A DNA stretch of 64,000 nt from Jacaranda mimosifolia (lineage: Eukaryota > Streptophyta > Magnoliopsida > Lamiales > Bignoniaceae). The notes beneath the pieces are model-generated. The model saw nothing but the letters and a program-made list of their open reading frames with translations, was not told where the DNA came from and ran no database searches. Positions 35,364 to 47,340 of this stretch are shown here, piece by piece; within the stretch, counting starts at the first letter, position 1, and each line of letters opens with the position of its first letter. The position numbers and the translations under genes are program-made. The stretch is from positions 20,875,578 through 20,939,577 of the forward strand of contig CM032131.1 of NCBI GenBank assembly GCA_018894105.1, given 5' to 3'.

Positions 35364-35934
35364 TATAAAGGAACTCATAATTCTTATACATTTTAATTAT
35401 TTTATAGAGATAAATTACAAATTTGTTCAAGTTAATTATGCGCATATAAGAATTATAGAAATTCTTCCCTATGCAACAATTTAATTAGCCTTACCAAATA
35501 AGATAAACTATTATCTTTTCAAATCATAACCAAATCAATCTAACGAAATCATGAAATTTCTGGATAGACTCGGCACTAACAGTCTGATCTGTTTAAACAA
35601 ATGTGAATTTTTTTGAATAAATTCATCCACAAAAAATATCACCCCAATAATTTAATGGCTAGTATTAAATATTTAAGTCATGTCATCTGATCTGATTTGA
35701 TCTGATCTACTTGCAAGGTGACCCAAACAAACACATAGAGATTGTAGGGATATATATATATATATATATACATATAAACAAATTATAGGATTATATATCT
35801 CAATATCAAGACTATATCTAGGGCTAATTTCGTTTTTGCCAGAAACAACCATTATCAGCTACTACGTCTCCTCGTGCAAGTCCATCTGCGTACTCTGAAA
35901 AAGAGAAAAAAGAAAAATTTAGAAAAAAGCAAAG

Positions 35935-37335
35935 ATGGTGAAATACTTGACACTGACATGCATTTTGGCTACGTGGGCTGTGGTGGTTCTCATCGGATGC
36001 GCCGCCCAGATTTCACCCTCACAGCCACCAGCGGCGGCCGACTGCTCCACTCTGATATTAAATATGGTGGACTGCATGTCATTTTTGACCAAAGATAGCA
36101 ACGAAACGGCGCCGGACGCTTCATGTTGTTCGGGTTTGAAGACCGTGTTGGACACTGATGCTGATTGCATTTGTTATGCCCTAAGCAGCAGTGCTAGTTT
36201 GGGCCTTGATATTAACATGACACAGGCTGAGGCTCTGCCTTCTGATTGTGGGGTTTCTGCCCCTCCAATCAGCAACTGCAACGGTACGCTTCCTACCTAT
36301 TTCTCGCAGGCAGTCACACGCCTATCGAATATCGATCGATCTCTAATTTTTATTAATTCAGGTTTTGAATATTTGTGTTTTTTAATTCTCTTGCAGTGTC
36401 GTCAACCTCTCCCAGTGCATCTCCAGGTATATATGTTCTCGATTAATCTTGCATGGATTGATCTAAGTATGTTAGACAAAGTAATGTAAAATCTTATAAA
36501 TTTGATGAAGGTTAAGTTATCAATGAAAGATTAAAATACCTAGGAGCATTAAAAATTATCAAACACTCTACAGATTTGTACTTTTTTATGGGATTCGACC
36601 CGATTACGAACCTATCTAACCTAAATTCTCAGCTTTTAAATAAGGACACATAGCAAAATCTATGTGCCACTCAAGACCAATTGTAGTACGGGAACATCAA
36701 CAAGCAATTGTAAGCATGCACTCCCTCATTTGTCATAAATGAAAGATAAATACGTAATTTCAGATCGACTGAAGGAAAGTTTGGACTCAGTTTTTTAGTT
36801 AATCACTTGTACACCAGAGCACCAACCTCCTCACCTGGCTACCTTTCTCCTAATAATTCTACCTAACTTTACATATCATTGTAACCTCGTCTGTCTGTCT
36901 CTGAACTTTTTCTTGAGAATAGTTGATCTCCTGAATCCGACTCGCGTTCATTTTTTATTGATGATTTGTAGACCTCTAAATATACTGAAGATATCTCACC
37001 CACTTAAAAATCCTATATTGCACTATGTATAGTAGTTTCAAACTCTTGCAGCTATATATAAACCAATATATAATCGCTAAATATCCTTTCAATTTGTGGG
37101 CCTACTTACAGCTAATCCTCCAGCCGCAGCCAGTGCTCCACCTTCAAACTCTCCAAGTCTTCCGCCAATCGCGCAGCCACCAGCCGCCGGTCCCAGCCCA
37201 GGAGAAGCACCGGCAGCCCCCACCCGGAAAGCAGGAGCTCCAGCCCCAGCACCATCCCGTGCAAGCTCCGGAACTTACACCGCACCTGCCACTTTTTCAG
37301 CATTGATCTTGTTGCTGTTGCTTCTTAATGCCTAG
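35935..37335 (+). CDS. GPI-anchored non-specific lipid-transfer protein (LTPG type)
   Basis: Predicted to be secreted and tethered to the outer plasma membrane, binding lipids for cuticle or wall export. Exons are 35935-36283, 36397-36426 and 37112-37335, with GT-AG introns, giving 200 aa. Residues 1-24 form a signal peptide. The eight-cysteine motif is complete: C37, C47, C64-C65, C78-x-C80, C105, C115. After it comes a Pro/Ala/Ser-rich linker (about 117-175) and a C-terminal hydrophobic tail FSALILLLLLLNA preceded by small residues (ASSG), as required for GPI attachment. Possible N-glycosylation sites are NET (56) and NMT (94). The 30-bp second exon matches the short linker exon common in this family. 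The start ATG is the first in frame after a TATA-rich upstream region (35749-35770). Confidence 0.93.
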
Positions 37336-40300
37336 GCTTGTGAATTTTGCACGATTTCTTGATGTCCCTTTTGTCCAGAAAGTTTTCCCCACCGAGTATT
37401 TGAGTTAGGGTTCTAAGATTTTTCCTCATATTTTTATGTTTAATTTGCCTTGTTTAGTCCGCATGCACCCTTTGGTAGTACTTTCTGTTTTCTAGTTGTT
37501 TAGATGAACACAGAGTTTGTCTTTTCTTAATTTCAGTACATTGAGTTTTTCAGACTTTGTTTTCGTTTTCTTTCATATTATGTTAGGATTTTGAATTTAG
37601 TGGGGAAAAATATTATATTTAAAATTATTTTTTTCATTTAAATGTAATTTTTGTGCTTTATGTTTTAGACATATTATTTTTCAGTTCGTCTTTCTTTTTT
37701 TAGTATAATCAAGGTATAAATTTATTCACCTGACCTAATAAAACAACTTCATTTTCAAGTGCTAATTAATAAGAAAAAAGGTAGTTACATCAAACTTAGG
37801 GGGCTCATTATCTTGGCTTGAGTAGTTTTAATTGTCATGTAATAAATTGAAGCCAATTTGGTGTTCGTTTATCCTCATAAAAGGCCTGTAATTTATCATG
37901 AGCTCAATTCTAATAATTGTTGGATAAGGAAAATGGATGGAGCCGAAGAGAGCTTGATATGGATTGATAGGAAGAAAGTTATATCCACTTAACTTCACTA
38001 ATATATTCTATTGAAAACTTAAAGAAGGATGAAATAAATTAGGTAAATATTCAAAATTTCTATTATTATTGTTGTTGTTGTTTTATATATATTTATATAA
38101 AATTATTTTTCCAATGTAGTTCGGAGTTCTTGTAACTTAATCAATTCACGAATTTTGAAAAAAATGGGATATTGTTTTGATATTTTTTTATTTCAAAGGG
38201 AGATACCAATTTTTCAAAAATTGAAGAAGAAAATGAAAAATAGGAAAAGAGCGGCTGTCAATGCTCTAAGCTAAGTAAGCCCACATAATAGAAATTTTCT
38301 ATGCATAGAAATCCAATACACTATTGTATAGTTCCTCTAATATAAAAAATAATAGAATTTATAATTTTCAATAAATATTAAATATTATAGAACATAAAGA
38401 TTTAGATAGTGATATAGAATTTTGGTTTCTTTATAAAATTCTAAAATCAAATATTGGTACAAGTTTGTTTATTGGTACAAATAGATACAAATTCATTGAT
38501 TGATTAATTTAATATTTGTTAATTATCTCATACTAAAATAGAGAACTCAAATTAAGATACAAATTTACGTGAAAACTGCTTAAAAAACAAACATATGATA
38601 ATCCGTGAGGGATTTAAAAAAGAATACTAACCGGTGATATAACTTGCCATTTTCACCTTGGTTGAGTTGATATATATATATATATATATATATTCCACTA
38701 GCAAACCTCTCATGGTAAATTAACAATTTATATAACAAAGGATAAAGCAATTTCTCCTGGTGGCAATGGGGTAATCAAGTCAGGGTGAATATTTTGTCAA
38801 ATGTACAAAATAAATTTGGTTTACATTGGACACCGGACCTTTTGTTGATGCTGGGCATTCAGTGGGGTACCCCTCACTCTGTGTGTGTGTGTGCGCGCGC
38901 AGTGAGGGGCTCCCCACTCAGCATCAAATAAACCCAAAAAGGATTCATCAAATTTGAAAAGATTTCATTTGGTTACTTATATATTTAATGTTGCAAGTGA
39001 TGACCTTAATATATTTATCACTAGTCGAGAGGTCGATCAATGATATGGGCTCGAATGAGTGTGTACTGGTCAGCTGGTAGAGTAGGTCTTGAGTTTTGAG
39101 GGTCTTGAAGTAGGACCCAAGGTAGAGAAAGAAGGTAGGAAATAGTTCTCTTTAGCAATGAGGGGGTATTTATAATGAGGGACTGATAGTTGAGCTGGCC
39201 GGGCGCTATTTGGCTGATGTGGCAAAGATCCTAGTAGGCCACATGGCGGGATTGGATGGATAAGATTCCTCCAATTTTTGGATGCGAATCGAACGATTGG
39301 ATTGACCCGCAAAAAAGACGTGGGCCCCCAAATATCTTGATAAATTTAATTAAGTAAAGGAGCATTTTAGTCTTTCAAAAATTCTTCCTTCATCAATATA
39401 AATGCTGATTTGATGCCTTTCCATAAAGCAGACCATATTCTTTATTGATTACATTCAATGAATGTGGCCTTATCTCTAGAATGGTATTGAATTTTCTTAG
39501 AAATTTTGATTAAAACTTTGAATTTCCTAACACTATATTTCGTTCAAAAATTTTGATATGGAGAAAAAAAATACAAAAAAAAAATAAAAATTGATAATTT
39601 GGTTAGGAAGAAAAATACTAAAGAAAAAAACTTGAGAAAAAATATAGAATATTTGAGAAAAAATTATTTTCCTCACAAAATGGTGAGAAAAATGAGAAAA
39701 AAAGCATATTTGACCCTAACTCCTCTAGCACATTCATCACCTCTTTTTCTCTATTTTTCTCTTCATTTTTTACTTTTAACAACCAAACAAATTTGAGATT
39801 TTATATTTTTTTTTAAATTTCATCTTCGTTTTCCCAAACATTTTTCTTTCCTCATAAAAATCAATGAATCAAACAAAGCCCAAGGATGCAAAACGGAATC
39901 CGACTTTCAATTTAGTTTTGCAGAATTTTAACAGAAATTTTGGAATATCTTCCAAATTTCATTTCTTGAAAGTTAAATTGTAAAATGTTTTATGCTAATA
40001 TATACACACACACACACACACACACCACACAATCACCAACGTGAGAGTGAATAATGATTTAAAAAATTAAGGAAAGTTTTTCCATAGGATATCTTACAAT
40101 TATATTGAGTTAGAGGCGATTTTTCAGAAGTATTTCCATTTTATGAGACAAAAATATTTATGGATTATGTGAATATAGAGCCAGGTTCCATGAGCCAGTT
40201 AATTAAAATTGATTTGAGCCCTTCAAATCTAGGGCTATGAGTCTTCTCTTGAGTAAGTCGAGCTGCCATATCTACGTGGACGGACCAAACTGTTGATATG

Positions 40301-40393
40301 GTATAAGGCTGGATCAGTTGCAAATTGAAGATATTAGTACTGGGCTGGACTTATTAGGCTTACTTCGAATGAGTTGGGTTGTTCCTACAATAG
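37336..40393. other. Intergenic DNA downstream of the LTPG gene
   Basis: AT-rich with no supported gene. It contains (TA)n at 38670-38693, a hairpin-forming repeat at 38846-38926 and (CA)n at 40002-40024. Near 39010-39330 the composition is less AT-rich and a GGTATTTATAATGAGGG phrase resembles a promoter inside an LTR, so this may be a solo-LTR fragment; no second copy is in the window. Open frames here have no domains. Confidence 0.5.
38846..38926. repeat. Imperfect palindrome with GT/GC loop
   Basis: The left arm (TGATGCTG ... AGTGGGGTACCCCTCACT) and the inverse of the right arm (TGATGCTGAGTGGGGAGCCCCTCACT) pair over about 26 bases with a 7-base bulge. The loop is (GT)n(GC)n, 38880-38900. 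It would form a strong hairpin. It may be a small foldback element. Confidence 0.75.
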
Positions 40394-40398
40394 GTTTG

Positions 40399-41187
40399 TG
40401 ATGAGGGAAAAAACTGTATATACTTGGATTGGGATAGAATCTGGGAGTGTCGATCTATCTGGTCGAGTAACAAGTATCTGGGCTGAGTCCTGCAACCACG
40501 AGCAAACGTCAGGTTAGCCGAGGTGCTCTCGGCTATAGCACTCCAACGCTTAAGTCAGTATGAGAACAACTAGATAAAGTGAGCAATAAAGTGAGGGCTT
40601 TTTAGTATAAAATGGCATATCTCCAGTGAGGCTGGAAATGAGAGGATTTATAGCCTTCCCCATGTAAGGGATTTGTCTGAGATGCCCTTAGCATACAGAA
40701 AGGGCTCTTGTCCTTGCATGGGGGGCTTTAGGTCATCTCCAATTCCTGTACTATTCCAGGTGGCTTCATCTCCAGCTTTTATGGATAGAATAGTACATTG
40801 GAGATGCGTCTCTTGCCTAGCACGGTAGTATGGGCGATACTGGGGCAGCACGTGCCATTGATGCGAAGGCATACCGCTTGTTAGGGCATTTAATACGATA
40901 GAGAAGGGATCCTACAGTGAGTCAACCTCATTAGTCGACATAAAGATCGACCTCGAGGTGGGGTTCGAAGAGGCAGTCAAACACTCTGGTCGAACCAGCC
41001 GAGTGTCTACGTTCGTCTCGCGACCTAGCCGAATGACATCAGCGTTGCTCAATGTGCCGTGAGAGAAAGTGTGTGAGGGGTTAACCAAGGTTGACAACAT
41101 GATTGGGCCCCAAGGATGAAATGGGCTTGATGCTATACTCTTGGGTCTATAGCCTTTGGGCTGGGCCTATTGGGCCATTCCATATAA
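40399..41187 (-). repeat. Gypsy 1 LTR, left (3' LTR)
   Basis: Starts TGATGAGGGAAAAAAC. Compared with the right copy it carries about 40 extra bases near 41060-41100 (GAGAGAAAGTGTGTGAGGGG and following) and its end is degraded from CATATCA to CATATAA. Shared landmarks include TATACTTGGATTGGGATAG and GGCATATCTCCAGTGAGGC. Confidence 0.88.
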
Positions 41188-41189
41188 TA

Positions 41190-41206
41190 AGTTCCCCCCA
41201 CTTCCG
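41190..41206 (-). other. Polypurine tract of gypsy 1
   Basis: On the minus strand GGAAGTGGGGGGAACTT directly precedes the LTR start. This purine run is the expected second-strand primer site and fixes the element's orientation as minus. Confidence 0.7.
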
Positions 41207-41398
41207 AATTTTGAATGAGAAGATCAATGAGAAGGATTGGGGAATAGTTTGGTATCAAGATACGAGGGCCAGTCGACGAGGGTTTTTAAAAGTTGACCTG
41301 GGTTTAGCGCATTTAGTGCGCCGGTTACATCATGCCATGCAAGGCGCAAACAACGGTTACGCCATTATTACAGATGCTTGGGGTTCCCGTGCTTTGAT

Positions 41399-41410
41399 AC
41401 CTATAAATAG
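41399..41410 (+). promoter_or_regulatory. Candidate TATA box for the antisense ORF
   Basis: ACCTATAAATAG lies on the + strand, about 230 bp upstream of the first antisense coding block, in a part of the element where gypsy genes run on the other strand. It is a good match to the plant TATA consensus; no expression evidence is available here. Confidence 0.5.
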
Positions 41411-41639
41411 GTGCAGTTAAAGTCTTCATTTTTACTTTTACCACTCTGCATCTGGTCGAATTCTGAGCCAACTACTTTTCCTGCAGTTGTTTTGTGCCTT
41501 AGACTTCATCGAAACCGAGTAAGTCTTTTCCTCAGTTTTATTCGAGTTTTTCCTTTGTTTAAGAAATGTAGTGCTTATCTACTTCTGAGGCTAGTCAGGG
41601 GGGGATAGTGAGGCTACTCATTCTGATCAGTTATGAGGA

Positions 41640-44087
41640 TCGGCAAGTGAGTCGAGCAGCTCATTTAGCGATAGCTCGAGCTCCAGTAGCTCGAGTAGCG
41701 ATCACGCTGCAGCATCACGTGATCGACTATTCACCCCCGACCACTATAGTGAGATAGTGTCTAAGATAACTTATGTCGATCTGGCACGTATTAGGCATGT
41801 GTACCATGTCCCCGTGGAGTATGACCTCATAGTACCTGGGCTAACTGATAGAATGCATCGACCTCTGGTCGGATGTATAACCGTGTTCGAGGAGGCTTTT
41901 TGATGCGGTCTTAGGTTCCCCTTAGTTGGACCTATAGTCGAGCTGCTGAGGGGATTAGAAGTATATATAACCCAGCTACTGCCAAATTGTTTCTCAACCC
42001 TATATAGCTTTGCTGTTTTAATGCACTTATTCGACCAGCCGGCTACTTTCGCAAATTTTTCCAACCTTTTTCACCTCCCCATGTCCCGAATGTCGAGTAG
42101 CACCAACGAGTTGGGTTTTTATTACCTCACTGCTCGATCCCACCGAAAATTTCTTGTCACCTCGGCCTCTTCCTACGGGCAGGAGTGGAAAAAACATTAT
42201 CTGTATGTTTGAGTGGCTGGGGGCTTCAATATTCTGAGGGGGTGGTGGATGGGACATGTCAAGATACCAACTAATTTAATTCCAACCTAGCCCAATACAT
42301 TCATCCAGGACTTGGTCGAGTTTGGTCAAGTAGAAGCCTCGATGTTTATCGAGGAGAGAAGTTTGATGTTAGATGGCTTATCGCCAGCTTAGTTGGATTT
42401 GCCAGCAAACGGCCGACTCGGTTGCTTGTGCTGTCAATTCTTAACTAGTTTGTTTACTTGCATTCATCATTTTGCTCGACTATGATGTTTTGTTATTTGT
42501 GTTATTGGCAGATCGAGATGAGACTATGAACTATTCACGAGCAGAAGCTTTGGCCAGGGACCAAAGGAATGAGCATCAGCGTCAGGCCGCAGCGACTCGA
42601 TGAGGGGCGACGCTGGTCGAGGTAGTGCAGCCCAAGGGGATGATGTTGTCGCCAGCTAGGCCTGTGGCGACTACAAAGAGCAGCCCTGCAGATTGAGGGA
42701 AGAAGCCAATGGTCGAGCAGATCAGATAGCTCCAAAGAGAATAGTAGCCAAGAAGGGCAAAAGAAAGGCTGCGAAGTCGAGCCAACCTTCAGGATATGAC
42801 CTATTCGGGCGACATGGAGACGATGTGCTGTTCCACTTGCCGAAGCTGTCGTCGCCCTAGTTCAAGATGGAGTCGAGCATGGCTGTGCATAACTCGTATT
42901 CTATGGAGACAGCGGGGTCGACCGAGGCCGCTCTTTTAAAGGTGATGACGGCTAGACTACTCCCATCCGACCAGAAGAAACTCATGGAGCTGAGCCAAGA
43001 CACTGCACTCAGAGCTCTTGCTTATCACTCTAACATGGCAAGGGTTCGGTTGATAAGCTTGTCTCGTCAAAATTTATTTGTTGGTCGAGCACTGTTCGCT
43101 CATCGTGAATTTTTATTTTTTAAGTGAGCCAGTTAGGCTATCATTTTTACAGGAAATTGAAGCTGGCTCTATTCGACCGGGAGCACCTACAGGAGGGTGA
43201 ATATTTGGAGAAGATGAAGGCTCAGCTCGAGTCTTCGCAGACGAGGTCGAGTAGCTGATAAAGGAGGTCGAGGAGCTCTAAGTCAGCTTAAAATAAAGGA
43301 TACTCAATTGGTCGCCGCTATCACCGAATAGACCAGGATGGATGAGCTGCTAAATCAGGCCAAAGTGAATACGCAACATGGCTATGACTCTAGTCGGACA
43401 GTCAAGCATAATGCAGCGATTCAGGAAGCTTGAGCTGAATTTTACAAGAAGCTACCTCTAATGTGGTGAGAGGCCATGCAGTTCATGTTGTGCTCGGCAT
43501 TCCAAGATGCAAGGGTTGCCTTTTCTTTAGATGACGCTAAGAATGCATTTGACAAGGCGATCAAACAATTGGGGTATTTGGGCTATGCTTTTTGAGTAGA
43601 GGATAAAGGCCGCATTAGCTTTGTCCTGGATGAACAGCTGCAGATGAATCCTGAGCCCGACGAGGTTAATGCTGAAGAGGGAACTGCGAAGACTCCTTAG
43701 ATCGAGGGAGCTGCAGAGGCTCCTCCTGTCGAGCCCCTAATTGAGGCATAGAAAAAGATGGCCGAAGTGGCGAAGAAGTTGGATGAGGTGGCAAAAGAAT
43801 TTGCTTTTGCTAACGGCTTTGCATTCAAGATTCGGGACAGCATGGTCGACGTCGCTCAGTATCTTCCATCGCTCGGGGATGATTTCTTGGTTGATGAGGT
43901 AGGACCTTCTCAACCAGCGACTGTTGCTGTTCATCTTGCTACTGTGGTGCCCGAGCAGGGAGCGAACATCCTTGTGGTGGTTCTCATCCCTTCAAACGAT
44001 GAACTCGACAGGCGATTGAAGAGGGTGCTCGAGGTGCGCATGTTGAGGGCATGGGGTCGAGCAATTGCTGAGCTCATTACCTTTTGA
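41640..44087 (+). pseudogene. Antisense ORF of gypsy 1 (Transposase_28-like domain, coiled coil)
   Basis: The + strand frame 41640-42212 has a Ser-rich start (SESSSSFSDSSSSSS), then VPVEYDLIVPGLTDRM, TVFEEAF, a TGA at 41901-41903, and GLRFPLVGPIVELL and onward to YGQEWKKHYL. This is the pattern of the plant domain Pfam calls Putative gypsy type transposon (PF04195). Further downstream, 42867-43127 (LLPSDQKKLMELS) and 43140-44087 (KLDEVAKEFAFANGFAFKI) look like helical or coiled-coil parts, probably in separate exons with stops between. Its function is unknown; it overlaps no gag-pol gene. It has no intact start and contains stops. Confidence 0.65.
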
Positions 44088-44479
44088 GTATGATCGTCCT
44101 GTGTGGCGTTGTTTTGTTGATGATTGTTTACTGCACTTTTTGTTTTTGCTTTTTGAAGGTTGTAATCGTGAATATTTGAATGAAATGCTACTTTTTGCTC
44201 ATTGATGCGTACTGATCTTTGCTTTGCTTTTAAAATTTTTATTTATGTTGAATGTCAATTGTTTTGAGTAAACAATTCGATCTAATATAGCGTGATACTG
44301 AAAATAATGGAATTAATCCCAGATACTCATCGACTCTTGGTGTTGATTTTGTGTTGTTATATTTCGCTAAAATGATCGCCTTTGTCAAACAAATCATATT
44401 AACTTAATGCATCACACTGAGTAGTTCAAGAACATGGTCGAGTTTTTATTTATTATTCTTTAATTTGCACTGTACATCT

Positions 44480-45040
44480 TTGATTTAGCCGCTTGAAGCC
44501 TGCCTGGTCGACTTGGGGGTCGACTGTAAATGATCAATTTGTTTATTACCACGGCTGAAAAGCCTTAGCTTTACAGCTTAAAGTCTTCTTGGTTGACTTC
44601 TGGGTTGACTGTAAATGATCAACTCGTTCATTACCATGGCTGAAAAACCTTAGCTTGGCGGCTCGAAGCCCACTTGGTTGAGTTCGAGGTCGACTATAAA
44701 TGATCGACTCATTTATTATCTCGGCTAAAAAGCCTCAACTTGGCGGTTCGAAGCCTGCTTAGTTGACTTCGGGATTGATTGTAAACGATCAACTTGTTTA
44801 TTATCTCGGCTTAAAAGCCTTAGATTGGCGGCTCGAAGCCCACTTGGTCGACTTCAGGGTCGACTGTAAATGATCAACTTGTTTATTATCGTGGCTGAAA
44901 AGCCTTAACTCGATGGCTTGAAGCCCACTTGGTCGACTTCAAGGTCAACTGTAAACGATCCAATCATTCATTATTACGGCTGAAAAGCCTTAACTTAGTG
45001 GCTTGAAGCCCGCTTGGTCAACTTCGAGGTCGACTATATT
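44480..45040. repeat. Exact 85-bp period tandem array inside gypsy 1
   Basis: The landmark GCTCGAAGCC (variants GCTTGAAGCC, GCTTAAAGTC, GTTCGAAGCC) occurs at 44491, 44576, 44661, 44746, 44831, 44916 and 45001, exactly 85 bp apart each time, though units differ at many positions. Each unit also has GGTCGACTT, GACTGTAAATGATC, TTTATTA and GGCTGAAAAGCC. The length is not a multiple of three, so it is not coding. It lies between integrase and the antisense ORF. Confidence 0.93.
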
Positions 45041-45329
45041 GGTCATTGAAGTAGATATTTGTACAAATGTTGAAAATTGCATTTTCATAAAGGAATACAA
45101 CGAAGACCGATGACCTCTTATACATAGAACTTCTTTAAATTTATAGCATTCCAAAGTCGTGGTAGTTTATTTCCGTGCAGGTCTGCTAGTCGATATGCAT
45201 TATGCTTTGACACCTTGACTAGGGGGTCCCATTTTGGCTCGAGCTATCCTACGTTCCTTAACACTTCAACTTTCTTGAGAACTAGATCTCCGACTTTGAA
45301 GCTACACAGTTGAACTGCTTTATTGTAAT

Positions 45330-46500
45330 GTTCTGTCATTTTTTACATGTGCTGTTGCATCATGCTATAAGCTTCATGTCCCAGCTCATCGATGGTATCC
45401 AGGTCGAGTGCCCTTTCGAACACATTTCTAAGTAGGTTATAATGGATAACCCAGGTTGTGCGTTGTATCAGCTCCAATGGGATGACTGCTTTGGAGCCGT
45501 AGACCAAATTGTATGGGCTGTGGCCCATGGCTATTCGAATGGTCGTTCTATAAACCCACAAAACCTTGGGGAGATCGTCTACCCAACTTGCTCTTGTTCC
45601 TTCTAGTCAAACTTTGAGGTGGTCGAGGACAGTTCGGTTCATGACCTCTGTCTGACCATTAGCCTGGGGATTTCTGACTGAAGTAAAGTGTTGGCAGATC
45701 CCTAGAGTCTCATAGTAATTTCTTGTGCTCTTGCTTTGGAATTGGGTTCCATTATCTGATATCAAAACCTTAGGTAAACCAAAATGACAGATTATGTTCT
45801 TCCAAATGAAGCTCTTAATGGCTGCTTCAATTATCTACGGAACTGCTTCTACCTCAACCTATTTAGTAAAGTACTCGACCGCGATGATGATAAATTTTTG
45901 TTGGCTTGATGTTTTTGGTAAAGAACTAACTATGTCAATTCCCTATTGGTCGAATGGCCACGTGATCTGGACGTTTATCATCAACGCTGTGGGCTAGTGT
46001 GGTGTGTTTGAGTGGGGCTGGCAGGATGGACACCTTTTAGCAAAGTTGACAGAGTCTTTTAATAGTGTAGGCCAGAAATACCCATATCAAATAACTTTCT
46101 ATGCAAAGGATCGACCTCTTGAATGATTTCCCCAAATGCTTGCATGGATTTCGAGAAGGACCTCACTGGCTTGGTCAGGCGTTAAGCATCTCAAGGGTGG
46201 CCCTGATATCGACCTCCTGTAGAGCTGTCTGTACTCGTCGGGGGCAAATTTAGTTGTTTGACCTCTGAGCCTGCGTGCCTCTTTTTTGTCTTTGAGGACT
46301 GTCCCTTGGCTTAGGTAGAGCTTGATTAGGTCTTGCCAAGAAGGGGATGCTTTTTCAATGCTCCTTACAAAGTTCTGGTCATAAGTATGTATAGAAGGTT
46401 TGCTGGCGACCAGAAACGTTATGGTCTTTTCTCTGGTCCCTCTCATTGAGCTTGCAAACTTGGAGAGGGCGTCAGCCCACTCGTTTTCCAATCGGGGTAC
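45330..46500 (-). pseudogene. Gypsy 1 integrase
   Basis: The minus strand encodes the run-up LRCLTPDQASEVLLEIH, a zinc-binding region with CPSCQ, then the catalytic core with GIDIVSSLP, ISDNGTQF and NPQANGQTEVMNR (the third acidic residue is in this last block). The tail 45561-45343 reads WVYRTTIRIAMGHSPYNLVYG. Several in-frame stops interrupt it. No chromodomain is recognised downstream. Confidence 0.8.
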
Positions 46501-46559
46501 CTAGCTAAGAGTGAACCTCTTGAACAGCTGTTGTAATTTTTTTTACCTCGACCAAGTAC

Positions 46560-47340
46560 TGACTCATCTTCTTTTCTTTGGTCTCGAAGTTTCCTTCAAC
46601 CTGCTCTGCAACCAGCTAGAAATCAATGATCGCCACTAGCTGCTCGACGGCACAAGCTGCTTCCATATTTATTCCGGAGATGAGGGCTTGATACTCTGCC
46701 ACATTATTGGTAACTGGAAAGTTGAGTTTGATTGCAAAATCATATTCCTCCGCGAGTGGGGAGCAGAGTGAGATACCAATTCCACTTCCCAAGGTGGTCA
46801 CTGATCCATCGACGTGTAAGGTCCATGCAAAGGAGTTCTGGTCATGTTAGTTAGGGAGGTCGAGCCTCTCGGCGATAAAATCAACTAGAACTTGTGCTTT
46901 TATGGCGATTCGGGGTTGAAATGTGATGTAGAATTCTCCAAGCTCAATGGCCACTTAGTCAATCTTCCTAACGTGTCTGGCTTTGACAACACCTATTTTA
47001 ACAACTAATTTGTCAACACTATGATCGCATGAGACTGGAAGTAAGGTCGCAGCTTTCATGCTGCTATTACCAAGGCGAGAACGGACTTCTCAATCTCCAG
47101 ATAATTGTGCTCGGGCCCCTGCAATGCTTTACTGCAACAATAAACATGCCAATGAGTTCTATCTCTCATCGAGACCAAGATTGAGTTGATCGAGGTAGTG
47201 GACATGGCTAGGTAGAGGTGTAGGTCTTCTCCCAGCTCAGGTTTGGGGAACATGGGAGGCGAGGAGAGGTATTGCTTGAGATTGACTTGAGCCTGGTCAC
47301 ACTGTTGCGTCCATTGGAATCCCAATTTTCTCACATTCCT
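46560..47340 (-). pseudogene. Gypsy 1 RNase H regions
   Basis: Frame 47334-47056 contains LYLAMSTTSINSILV, CSKALQGPEHNYLEIEKSVLALVIAA, typical of the RT-linked RNase H. Frame 46801-46616 contains GSGIGISL and NNVAEYQALISGI, matching a second, archaeal-type RNase H domain. Tat-lineage gypsy elements are known to carry such a dual RNase H, which supports the lineage call. Stops occur between the parts. Confidence 0.7.

Noticed and set aside
37025..37306. 93-codon Gln/Pro-rich frame
   Set aside because: It is an out-of-frame reading of LTPG exon 3; the LTPG frame joins properly to exons 1 and 2.
39070..39312. 80-codon minus-strand frame
   Set aside because: It has no domain and sits in an LTR-like fragment; not enough to call a gene.
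44480..45040. Regular 85-bp repeats as a possible CRISPR array
   Set aside because: The units are diverged tandem copies along their full length without unique spacers, and lie in a plant gypsy element.
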